Shown here: one piece after another, positions 1 to 6,161 of the stretch | Layout of the letters: every line of letters begins with the position of its first letter | Numbering within the stretch: the first letter of the stretch is position 1 | Source: Acidimicrobiia bacterium | GTDB taxonomy: Bacteria > Actinomycetota > Acidimicrobiia > Spongiisociales > UBA5794 | Assembly (NCBI GenBank): GCA_013003515.1 | Contig: JABDIW010000392.1 | Location: 1-6,234, forward strand | Direction of reading: 5' to 3' | DNA length: 6,234 bases | Made by a program: the position numbers and the translations under genes | The notes under the pieces: model-generated | The model's database searches: none | What the model was told of the DNA's origin: nothing | Seen by the model: the letters and a program-made list of their open reading frames with translations, nothing else

Positions 1-837
1 GATCGAGGCGATCTGGATCGGCTGGAACGTCCCGTAGTCCAGGTAGGACTTCAGCTTGCCCAGTGCTCCGACCATCTCCGGGTTGCCCACCACGAAGCCG
101 ACCCGCCAGCCCGCCATCGAGTGGGACTTGGACAGCGTGTACAGCTCGACCCCGACATCCTTGGCGCCCGGCACCTGGAGCAGAGAGGGTGGTTCGTAAC
201 CGTCGAAGGCAATCTCGGCGTACGCCAGGTCGTGAACGAGCATGATCTCGTGCTCGGCCGCGAACTCCACGAGCTTCGCAAAGAAGTCGAGATCGACGCA
301 CGCCGTGGTCGGATTGTGCGGGAACGACACGACGATCACGCGGGGACGGGGCCATGACTCGATGAAGGCCCGCTGCAGACGCTCGAAGAAGTCGGCGTCG
401 AGCGACAGCGGGACCCGTTTCACCTCGGCTCCGGCGAGGACCGGCGCATAGATGTGGATGGGATACGACGGCTCCGGGACCAGCACCACGTCACCGGGCT
501 GGGCCAGCGCCCACATCAGGTGGGAGAGGCCTTCTTTGGCGCCGATGGTGTTGATGACCTCGGTGTCGGGGTCCAGGTCGACGTCGAAGCGTCGCTTGTA
601 TCGATCGGCGACGGCGCGGCGGAGATTGGGAAGTCCACGTGATGCCGAATACCGGTGGTTGCGCTCGTTGCGCGCTGCCTCCACCAGCTTTTCGACCACC
701 TGGGGCGGCGACGGGATGTCGGGGTTCCCAAACCCGAGATCGACGATGTCCTCACCGGCGCGGCGGGCCTGGAGCTTCAGCTCGTTGATCTCGGCGAATA
801 CGTACGGCGGGAGGTTCTCTATCCGGCGGAACTGCAT
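1..837 (-). CDS. alaC: AlaC-like class I/II PLP aminotransferase (3' end cut by the window)
   Basis: Cytosolic fold-type I PLP enzyme, most likely a glutamate-pyruvate (alanine) transaminase. It resembles E. coli AlaC from memory along its whole visible length, including the N-terminal RIENLPPYVFAEINELK stretch. The 279 visible codons hold the SRGLPNLR segment (67-74), PSYPIHIY (123-130) with a PLP-contacting Tyr125, HNPT (174-177) with Asn175, VHDLAYAEI (201-209) with Asp203, and SKSHSMAGWRVGF (236-248) with the Schiff-base Lys237. E. coli AlaC is about 412 aa, so roughly the last third, including the carboxylate-binding C-terminal Arg, lies outside the window. The start is uncertain. ATG at 837 has no good Shine-Dalgarno at normal distance; an in-frame TTG at 864, 7 bases after the glgP stop, would add nine residues and is comparable in length to AlaC. 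The 34-base gap behind glgP suggests one transcript. LL-diaminopimelate or aspartate aminotransferase are less likely alternatives. The family is certain; the substrate is inferred. Confidence 0.9.
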   Translation of the reverse strand, partial: MQFRRIENLPPYVFAEINELKLQARRAGEDIVDLGFGNPDIPSPPQVVEKLVEAARNERNHRYSASRGLPNLRRAVADRYKRRFDVDLDPDTEVINTIGAKEGLSHLMWALAQPGDVVLVPEPSYPIHIYAPVLAGAEVKRVPLSLDADFFERLQRAFIESWPRPRVIVVSFPHNPTTACVDLDFFAKLVEFAAEHEIMLVHDLAYAEIAFDGYEPPSLLQVPGAKDVGVELYTLSKSHSMAGWRVGFVVGNPEMVGALGKLKSYLDYGTFQPIQIASI

Positions 838-871
838 GTCGCGAGCGTAGTGCCGTCCTGGCAAATCGACT

Positions 872-2998
872 TCACTCGTCGGGCGTCTCACCCTTTGCCA
901 GCGGGGCGTATGCCATCTCGGTGTAGTCCGCCACGGTCCTCGCCATCGAGAAGTTGGGCGTCACCGTGGCGATGGCGTCTTTCATGCGCTTGACCCAGGC
1001 CTGCGGGATGCCGTCGTCGTCACGGTCGTAGTACTCCGGCACCACCTGCGATTCGAGCAGGTGATACAGGATCCCGGCGTCCTCGGCGTCGGAGTGCGAG
1101 TGCTCAGAGAACCCCCAACCATTGTCCCCGTCGTATCCCTCGACCCACCATCCATCGAGGACCGAGAGGTTCAGCGCACCGTTCGATGCGGCCTTCATCC
1201 CCGAGGTGCCCGAAGCCTCTGCGGGGGGTCGGGGGTTGTTGAGCCACACGTCGCAGCCACTCACGAGGGCATGGCCGAGGGCCATGTCGTATCCCTCGAT
1301 GAAGAAGATGTGCCCCGCCAGGTCGGGTGAGTTGGACATCTCCTGGACCCACCGGATCAGTGCCTGGCCCTCGCGGTCGGCCGGGTGCGCCTTGCCGGCG
1401 AAGACCACCTGAACCGGGCGGTCGGGGTTGGTGACCAGTGACCGGAAGCGTCCCGGGTCCGAGAACAACAGAGCAGCCCGCTTGTACGTCGCGAACCGGC
1501 GAGCGAATCCGATGGTGAGTCGTTCCGCGGGGAGCTGATCGTCGATCCAGCGCAGGTATCGAGGCGACCTGCCGTGGCGGCTCGCCTGGATCCGGAGCCG
1601 CGCCCTCAGCTGTCGATTCATGATTTCCTTCTGGGCGATGTGGGTGTCCCAGAGGACTTTGTCTTTGACGTCGTGGATCGCTTTCCACGCCTCGGGCTGA
1701 ACCAGCTTGTCGACCCACTCCTCGCCCAACGTCTTCTGGAAGAGGCGAGCCATGTTGCGACCGACCCAGGTGGGGGAGTGGACGCCGTTGGTGACGGCAA
1801 CTCCCTTGCCCTCCAGCAGATGGGCCCACTCGTTCTTGACGACGTCTCCGTGGCGCTGTGACACCCCGTTGGTAATGGATGACATTCGGATGGCGATGGC
1901 TCCGAGGTCGAAGGCGTCGTCGCCCTCGCGTGCCCGCGACACGTCGCGCAACACGTCGTCCGTGATGCCGGGGAGAGATCCCGAGAGGTACCGATGAGCG
2001 AGGTCGTAGTCGAACCTCTCGTTCCCGGCAGGGACGGGTGTGTGCAGCGTGAACAGGGTGTTGCTGGCCACATCCCCCTTGGCATCGTCCAGGGACTTCC
2101 CCGCACCGATCTCGTTCGAAAGCCGCTCGAGGAGACCCATTGCCGCATGACCCTCATTGACGTGCCACACCGCCGGATCGACGTCGAGTGCCTTGATCGC
2201 TCTGGTGCCCCCGATGCCGAGGATCATCTCCTGACAGAAGCGCATCTCGCGGCCGCGTACGTAGAGGAGCTCGCCGATCGGCCTGTCGGCCGGGTCGTTG
2301 TCGGGAACATCCGTGTCGAGGAGCACGAGTGGCACTCGACCCACGTCGATCCGCCAGAGCCGCGCATGGACCTCGCGATCGGGGAACTCGACGCTCACCT
2401 GGATGGGGCGACCGGTCGACGGGTCGAGCAGCTGCCGCATCGGGCGCCGCGTGGTCTCGACGGGGGTGTAGGTGTGCTGCTGGTGTCCGTCCGGGTCGAC
2501 TGCCTGCCGGAAGTAGCCGCGCCGGTAGAAGATGCCGACACCCATCAGCGGGAGCCCCAGATCCGAGGCAGCTTTGAGGTGGTCGCCGGCAAGGACGCCA
2601 AGACCGCCCGAATAGAAGGGAAGCGTGTGGTGGGTGCCGAACTCGGTGCACAGGTAGGCGATGGGACCCGGGAATCCGGGATGGTTCCGGTCGAACCACG
2701 TGTCCGTGGCGCCCATGTAGGCGTCGAAGCGGTTGAGCACTTCGCCGTACAGCTCGGCGAAGGTCGTCGATGCCTCCAATGCTTCCCAGGTGTCCGGTTC
2801 GATCGTGGGGAGGACCGACAGCGGATTCCGGCTCTCCGCCCAGCGGCGCGGATCGATGCGCGCCCACAGGTCGTAGGCGAGTGGATCCCACGTCCACCAC
2901 AGGTTGTAGGCCAGGTCGAGCAGACGTCGATAGGCCTTGGGGACGCGGACGGGGGCGATGGGGCCGCTGGGTACTCCAACGAGAGGATGATTGCGCAT
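872..2998 (-). CDS. glgP: Alpha-glucan (glycogen/maltodextrin) phosphorylase, DUF3417-containing type
   Basis: PLP-dependent GT35 phosphorylase that releases glucose 1-phosphate from alpha-1,4-glucans with inorganic phosphate; cytosolic, in storage-glucan breakdown. From this start the protein is 708 aa. Residues about 20-110 look like the DUF3417 N-terminal domain (LAYNLWWTWDP at 29-39). Next come LPFYSGGLGVLAGDHLKAAS (126-145), HVNEGHAA (279-286), TLHTPVPAGNERF (317-329), TNGVHSPTW (403-411), FARRFATYKRA (498-508) in the phosphate/PLP region, FAGKAHPAD (533-541), and NNPRPPAEASGTSGMKAA (587-604), in which Lys602 is the PLP lysine. All expected motifs are intact. The protein is shorter than the roughly 850-aa actinobacterial members I recall. 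The frame is open further upstream to 3436, but that stretch lies antisense to the threonine aldolase and shows no phosphorylase similarity, so ATG at 2998, just before the conserved N-terminus, is chosen. There is no Shine-Dalgarno; the message may be nearly leaderless. Whether glycogen or maltodextrin is preferred cannot be read from sequence. Confidence 0.96.
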   Translation of the reverse strand: MRNHPLVGVPSGPIAPVRVPKAYRRLLDLAYNLWWTWDPLAYDLWARIDPRRWAESRNPLSVLPTIEPDTWEALEASTTFAELYGEVLNRFDAYMGATDTWFDRNHPGFPGPIAYLCTEFGTHHTLPFYSGGLGVLAGDHLKAASDLGLPLMGVGIFYRRGYFRQAVDPDGHQQHTYTPVETTRRPMRQLLDPSTGRPIQVSVEFPDREVHARLWRIDVGRVPLVLLDTDVPDNDPADRPIGELLYVRGREMRFCQEMILGIGGTRAIKALDVDPAVWHVNEGHAAMGLLERLSNEIGAGKSLDDAKGDVASNTLFTLHTPVPAGNERFDYDLAHRYLSGSLPGITDDVLRDVSRAREGDDAFDLGAIAIRMSSITNGVSQRHGDVVKNEWAHLLEGKGVAVTNGVHSPTWVGRNMARLFQKTLGEEWVDKLVQPEAWKAIHDVKDKVLWDTHIAQKEIMNRQLRARLRIQASRHGRSPRYLRWIDDQLPAERLTIGFARRFATYKRAALLFSDPGRFRSLVTNPDRPVQVVFAGKAHPADREGQALIRWVQEMSNSPDLAGHIFFIEGYDMALGHALVSGCDVWLNNPRPPAEASGTSGMKAASNGALNLSVLDGWWVEGYDGDNGWGFSEHSHSDAEDAGILYHLLESQVVPEYYDRDDDGIPQAWVKRMKDAIATVTPNFSMARTVADYTEMAYAPLAKGETPDE

Positions 2999-3007
2999 GA
3001 ATCGTGC

Positions 3008-3036
3008 ATTGTGTCGAGCACGGCTCGGAACCGCAA
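3008..3036 (-). promoter_or_regulatory. Candidate sigma-70-type promoter for glgP
   Basis: Read on the minus strand, TTGCGG (3036-3031) and CACAAT (3013-3008) are separated by exactly 17 bases. They match the consensus -35 and -10 at 3 and 4 of 6 positions. The -10 lacks the first T. The ATG of glgP lies 9 bases after the -10, so a start at the usual distance gives a leader of only 2-3 bases, in line with the missing Shine-Dalgarno. This is inference from spacing and motif match only. Confidence 0.4.
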
Positions 3037-3041
3037 GGTCG

Positions 3042-3047
3042 TACGAT
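3042..3047 (+). promoter_or_regulatory. Candidate -10 box for a leaderless threonine aldolase transcript
   Basis: TACGAT fits the actinobacterial TANNNT -10 pattern and ends exactly 6 bases before the ATG at 3054. A transcript starting at the normal distance would begin at or next to the A of the start codon. No purine-rich Shine-Dalgarno is present upstream, which agrees. No recognisable -35 hexamer sits 16-18 bases upstream (the 3018-3025 region reads gcacggct), as is common for such promoters. Confidence 0.55.
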
Positions 3048-3053
3048 GCGGTC

Positions 3054-4091
3054 ATGGCTTTCACCGACGGCACTGCCGACTTCCGATCCGACACCGTGAC
3101 CCGCCCCACCGAGGCGATGCGACAGGCCATGGCCAACGCCGAGGTCGGTGACGACGTGTACCGAGACGACCCCACCGTCAACGCACTCGAGGAGAAGGCT
3201 GCGGCTGCAGTCGGGATGCAGCGCGCTCTGTTCACACCGTCGGGGACCATGGCAAACCAGATCGGAATCCACCTCCACACCAGGCCTGGCGACGGTGTCA
3301 TCTGTGTCCCCAGTGCCCACGTCCGCAAGTACGAGCTGGGCTCGGCGGCAGCGATCTCCGGAACCACCTTTCTCGTGGTCGAGTCCCCCGACGGTTCGAT
3401 GACGGCCGCAGCCCTCGACACCGCCCTCGACCCCAACGGCCCGTACTACAACATTCGGCCCGGGCTGCTCACATGGGAGAACACCCACAACGCATCTGGT
3501 GGCACGATCCTGTCCCCGGAGGTCATGGCCAAGGGCTCGGCGATCGCGTCTGAACGGGGGATCCCGGTTCACCTCGACGGCGCCCGGATCTGGAACGCGG
3601 CGGCCGGTGCCGGCGTGGAGGTCGAAGAGTGGTCCCAGCACGCCACCAGCATGATGTTCTGTTTCTCGAAAGGGCTGGGAGCGCCGATCGGCTCCATGCT
3701 GTGTGGAACCGCCGACTTCATCGAGGAAGCGCGCCGTGTCCGCAAGCGTCTCGGTGGCGGCATGAGGCAGGTTGGCGTGCTTGCCGCAGCTGCAGCGGTC
3801 GCCTTCGACGAGCGCGACCGACTCGTCGAAGACCATCTCCTCGCACGGAGGCTGGGTGAAGGTATCGCAGCCCGCCATCCGGATGCCGTCGACCTCGGCA
3901 GAGTCCAGACCAACATGGTCAGAGTCGACGGTGCGGGCTTGCCCGCCGGTGCGGCCAGGTTCAAGGACGATCTCGTCGCAGCGGGGATCCTCGTCGGGTT
4001 CGCCGCCCAGGATGTGCTGAGGTTCGTGACGCACCGTGACGTGAACGCCGCCGACGTCGATCGAGTCCTCGCCGTCCTCGACTCGGCGTAA
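3054..4091 (+). CDS. ltaE: Low-specificity L-threonine aldolase
   Basis: PLP enzyme of the threonine aldolase/beta-eliminating lyase family (fold type I). It cleaves L-threonine or L-allo-threonine to glycine and acetaldehyde; cytosolic. The protein is 345 aa, the normal family length. Motifs in order: FRSDTVTRPTEAMRQAM (10-26), VGDDVYRDDPTVNALE (31-46), PSGTMAN (62-68) for PLP phosphate binding, His89 in SAHVRKYE as the likely ring-stacking residue, ENTHNASGG (142-150), HLDGAR (173-178) with Asp175 and Arg178, and CFSKGLGAPIGS (203-214) with Schiff-base Lys206, followed by LGGGMRQ (233-239). The start at 3054 puts the conserved RSDTVT close to the N-terminus as usual; an in-frame ATG at 2991 would overlap the glgP start and add 21 residues unlike the family. 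It is divergent from glgP and followed after 31 bases by fabD. Stereochemistry (L-threo versus allo) cannot be told here. The ltaE symbol is by family resemblance. Confidence 0.95.
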   Translation: MAFTDGTADFRSDTVTRPTEAMRQAMANAEVGDDVYRDDPTVNALEEKAAAAVGMQRALFTPSGTMANQIGIHLHTRPGDGVICVPSAHVRKYELGSAAAISGTTFLVVESPDGSMTAAALDTALDPNGPYYNIRPGLLTWENTHNASGGTILSPEVMAKGSAIASERGIPVHLDGARIWNAAAGAGVEVEEWSQHATSMMFCFSKGLGAPIGSMLCGTADFIEEARRVRKRLGGGMRQVGVLAAAAAVAFDERDRLVEDHLLARRLGEGIAARHPDAVDLGRVQTNMVRVDGAGLPAGAARFKDDLVAAGILVGFAAQDVLRFVTHRDVNAADVDRVLAVLDSA

Positions 4092-4093
4092 CG

Positions 4094-4105
4094 TCGGTGC
4101 ACCGA
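4094..4105. repeat. 12-bp perfect palindrome between ltaE stop and fabD
   Basis: TCGGTGCACCGA is its own reverse complement and lies three bases after the threonine aldolase stop codon, touching the purine-rich run that may serve as the fabD ribosome site. It has no spacer, so it is a poor RNA hairpin; a small dimer-binding DNA site is the more plausible role if it has one. A palindrome of this length is expected once or twice by chance in a window this size, so only its position is suggestive. Confidence 0.2.
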
Positions 4106-4111
4106 GGGGGG
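4104..4111 (+). promoter_or_regulatory. Weak purine-rich ribosome binding site for fabD
   Basis: GAGGGGGG ends 11 bases before the fabD ATG at 4123. The best anti-Shine-Dalgarno match is only GAGG and the spacing is long, so initiation may be modest or depend on ribosomes leaving the aldolase gene 31 bases upstream. Confidence 0.4.
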
Positions 4112-4122
4112 TCAGAAGCGCA

Positions 4123-5034
4123 ATGACGTACGGCATCCTGTTCCCTGGGCAAGGGAGTCAGGCGATCGGCATGGGCGCTGAGGTGTTCGATCGCTATCCA
4201 GACCTCGCGACGCGCGCCTCCGAGATTCTCGGTTTCGATCTCGTCGAGCTCTGTCTGCGCGGAACGGAGGAGGAGCTCACCCGAACCGAGCACGCCCAGC
4301 CGGCGTTGTTCGTGGTCGCCTACGGCACGTGGCTCGCATTCACCGACGCCATCGAAACTTCACCGGCCGGCGCCGCCGGGCACTCGCTCGGCGAGTACAC
4401 AGCCCTCGCTGCTGCCGGTGCCATCGACTTCGAAACGGCCCTGCACCTCGTGTCAGAGCGGGGCAAGGCGATGGCGGCCGCGGCCTCCCAGACCGCTTCG
4501 GGAATGGCCGCGCTCCTCGGAGCCGATGCCGACGTCGCGGAGCAGATCTGTCGTGATCGGCGTGACGAAGGAGGGCACCTGTGGGTGGCCAACCTCAACG
4601 CTCCCGGCCAGACGGTTGTCGCCGGCTCCGCAGCCGACATCGATTGGATCGTCGAGGCTGCCCGGCAGCTTGGCGTTCGCAGAGCCATCCCGTTGAAGGT
4701 CGCCGGGGCGTTTCACTCGCCGTTGATGGCGTCTGCGGTGGACGTCCTGGATCCTCTCCTTCGCGCTGCCGAGTTCACCGAGCCGTCGTTCCCCGTCTGG
4801 TCCAACGTCGACGCCGAACCCGTCGTCGACATCGCCGACGCACTCCGCAGACAGATCACGGGATCGGTGCGGTTCGCCGACTCACTGAACGCGATGCACG
4901 CCGCAGGCGTGGACACGTTCGTGCACATCGGACCGGGCGATGTGACCGCCGGCATGGCAAAACGCGCCGTCCCCGACGCCGCCGTGGTGGTGGTGTCGAC
5001 GCCGACGGCGGTCGGCGCGGTGCCCGAGTTGTGA
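4123..5034 (+). CDS. fabD: Malonyl-CoA:acyl carrier protein transacylase
   Basis: Moves the malonyl group from malonyl-CoA to the phosphopantetheine arm of ACP, supplying the extender for type II fatty acid synthesis; cytosolic. The protein is 303 aa, close to the roughly 309 aa of E. coli FabD. FPGQGSQ (7-13) at the N-terminus carries the oxyanion-hole Gln10. GHSLGEY (86-92) holds the nucleophile Ser88. ERGKAM (112-117) has Arg113, which binds the malonyl carboxylate, and AFHSPLM (196-202) has the catalytic His198. WSNVDAEPV (226-234) and the IGPGDVTAGMAKR segment (269-281) are also typical. By alignment from memory these match E. coli Gln11, Ser92, Arg117 and His201. The Arg marks a malonyl-type rather than acyl-type transferase. 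The start is fixed by the GQGSQ motif immediately behind it. It is the first fab gene here and is followed by fabH after 53 bases. Nothing appears broken. Confidence 0.96.
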   Translation: MTYGILFPGQGSQAIGMGAEVFDRYPDLATRASEILGFDLVELCLRGTEEELTRTEHAQPALFVVAYGTWLAFTDAIETSPAGAAGHSLGEYTALAAAGAIDFETALHLVSERGKAMAAAASQTASGMAALLGADADVAEQICRDRRDEGGHLWVANLNAPGQTVVAGSAADIDWIVEAARQLGVRRAIPLKVAGAFHSPLMASAVDVLDPLLRAAEFTEPSFPVWSNVDAEPVVDIADALRRQITGSVRFADSLNAMHAAGVDTFVHIGPGDVTAGMAKRAVPDAAVVVVSTPTAVGAVPEL

Positions 5035-5056
5035 GGCCCACGGCGGTCTGACCACC

Positions 5057-5062
5057 TACGAT
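5057..5062 (+). promoter_or_regulatory. Possible internal -10 box ahead of fabH
   Basis: TACGAT, identical to the box before the threonine aldolase, lies in the 53-bp gap between fabD and fabH. A start about 7 bases downstream would give a leader of roughly 20 bases carrying the fabH ribosome site. No -35 match is seen at 16-18 bases; a TTGTGA at 5029-5034 is 22 bases away, too far. Six-base boxes are common by chance. Confidence 0.25.
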
Positions 5063-5072
5063 CGAACCGGCG

Positions 5073-5080
5073 AAGGAGGA
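5073..5080 (+). promoter_or_regulatory. Strong Shine-Dalgarno for fabH
   Basis: AAGGAGGA is a near-perfect complement to the 16S rRNA tail and is placed 7 bases before the ATG at 5088. It is by far the best ribosome site in the window and settles the fabH start. It predicts independent, efficient initiation of fabH rather than coupling to fabD. Confidence 0.85.
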
Positions 5081-5087
5081 GAGAGCG

Positions 5088-6161
5088 ATGCGATACGCGG
5101 AGATCACCGGGTGGGGGAAGTGCATGCCCCCGGCAACGGTGTCGAATGCCGAGTTCACCGAGGTGATGGACACGTCCGACGAGTGGATCATCACCCGAAC
5201 CGGCATCAAGGAGCGTCGTGTCTCCCACGTCGAGAACAGCGACCTCGCCGCAACCGCGGCTCTGCGAGCGCTGGCGTGCGCCGGCCTCGACGCAACCGAG
5301 ATCGACGTCGTCGTCAACGCTACCTGCAGCCCGGATCGGCTCATCCCGGCGGCCGGGTCGGTCGTCCAGGCGAAGATCGGTGCCACCAATGCGGGGGCGA
5401 TGGACGTCAACGCCGCCTGTTCCGGGTTCATCTACGGGCTCTCCGTCGGCTCCGGGCTCATCGCGTCCGGCGTCGCCAACAAGGTGCTGGTCATCGGGGT
5501 CGAGCGCCTCACACCATGGCTCGACTTCGAGGACCGTTCGACGGCCGTGTTGTTCGGTGACGGCGCCGGTGCCGTAGTGCTGGAGTCGTCCGACGACGAG
5601 GTCGGCATGCTCTCCGTCGAACTCGGCAGTGATGGCACTGCGAGCGACATCCTCACCGTGTTCGGCACCGGGTCCGAGCGGATGCCACCCGAACACGAGA
5701 TATGTGCCATTCGGATGGATGGCCGGGAGGTCTTCCGTCGTGCCGTGGTAGCCATGGGTGACGCCTCGGTGCGGGTCGTGGAGAAGGCCGGCCTCGACCT
5801 CGACGACATCTCACTGCTCATCCCGCACCAGGCCAACCTGCGGATCATCGATGCCACAGCCCGTCGCCTCAAGCTCGATCCTGCCCACGTGTTCGTCAAC
5901 ATCGCCTCTTACGGGAACACGTCGGCAGCAACGATCCCCATCGCGCTCACCGAGGCCCTCGAGGAAGGCCGGGTCGCACCTGGCGACAACCTGGTCTTTG
6001 CCGCTTTCGGCGGTGGGCTCACCTGGGCTGCCGCCGTGGTGCGCTGGGGGAGTCGGGTTGAGCCCAAGGGGACGGCCGACATCGAGCTGCCTCCGGCCGA
6101 GATGTCTGGTCTCGAGATCCTGAAGGACCACCACCGATACCGGGGGCAACACGTCGAATGA
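5088..6161 (+). CDS. fabH: Beta-ketoacyl-ACP synthase III (initiating condensation)
   Basis: Condenses an acyl-CoA starter with malonyl-ACP to open type II fatty acid synthesis; a cytosolic thiolase-fold enzyme, dimeric in known members. The catalytic triad is Cys111 (NAACSGF, 108-114), His247 (PHQANLRI, 246-253) and Asn277 (YGNTSAA, 275-281). DTSDEWIITRTGIKER (28-43) carries the CoA-binding Trp33 and Arg37; FGDGAGAVVL (156-165) and FGGGLTW (307-313) are the usual glycine-rich loops. The position matching E. coli Phe87, which limits starter size, is Ile86. Family members usually end shortly after the AAVVRW segment, near residue 321; this one runs on for 36 polar residues to 357 aa without a frameshift sign. 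The start is set by a strong ribosome site. The stop overlaps fabG by four bases. The operon context supports a housekeeping FabH over a secondary-metabolism KAS III. Starter preference is not known. Confidence 0.95.
   Translation: MRYAEITGWGKCMPPATVSNAEFTEVMDTSDEWIITRTGIKERRVSHVENSDLAATAALRALACAGLDATEIDVVVNATCSPDRLIPAAGSVVQAKIGATNAGAMDVNAACSGFIYGLSVGSGLIASGVANKVLVIGVERLTPWLDFEDRSTAVLFGDGAGAVVLESSDDEVGMLSVELGSDGTASDILTVFGTGSERMPPEHEICAIRMDGREVFRRAVVAMGDASVRVVEKAGLDLDDISLLIPHQANLRIIDATARRLKLDPAHVFVNIASYGNTSAATIPIALTEALEEGRVAPGDNLVFAAFGGGLTWAAAVVRWGSRVEPKGTADIELPPAEMSGLEILKDHHRYRGQHVE

Noticed and set aside
2991..3053. Upstream in-frame ATG of the threonine aldolase (21 extra residues)
   Set aside because: It overlaps the glgP start codon and its promoter region and adds an Arg-rich stretch not typical of the family; ATG 3054 fits both the family start and the -10 box.
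1994..3151. A 385-codon plus-strand open frame across glgP
   Set aside because: Antisense shadow of conserved glgP sequence, low-complexity charged composition, and no domain recognised.
2999..3436. Upstream extension of the glgP frame that would make an 854-aa protein
   Set aside because: The added 146 residues lie antisense to the conserved N-terminal half of the threonine aldolase and do not resemble a phosphorylase; the family N-terminus begins right after ATG 2998.
2154..4136. A 660-codon open frame on the minus strand, antisense to the threonine aldolase and out of frame in glgP
   Set aside because: It covers two genes with intact catalytic motifs in other frames. Its translation is rich in Arg, Gly, Asp and His without any recognisable domain, as expected of a shadow frame in GC-rich DNA.
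5001..5056. Possible terminator between fabD and fabH (GC-rich repeats near gacggcggtcgg and cacggcggtctg)
   Set aside because: The two copies are direct, imperfect repeats rather than an inverted pair, and no T-run follows.
4713..5696. A 327-codon minus-strand open frame across fabD and fabH
   Set aside because: Antisense to two complete, motif-verified genes; no start signal or recognisable domain.
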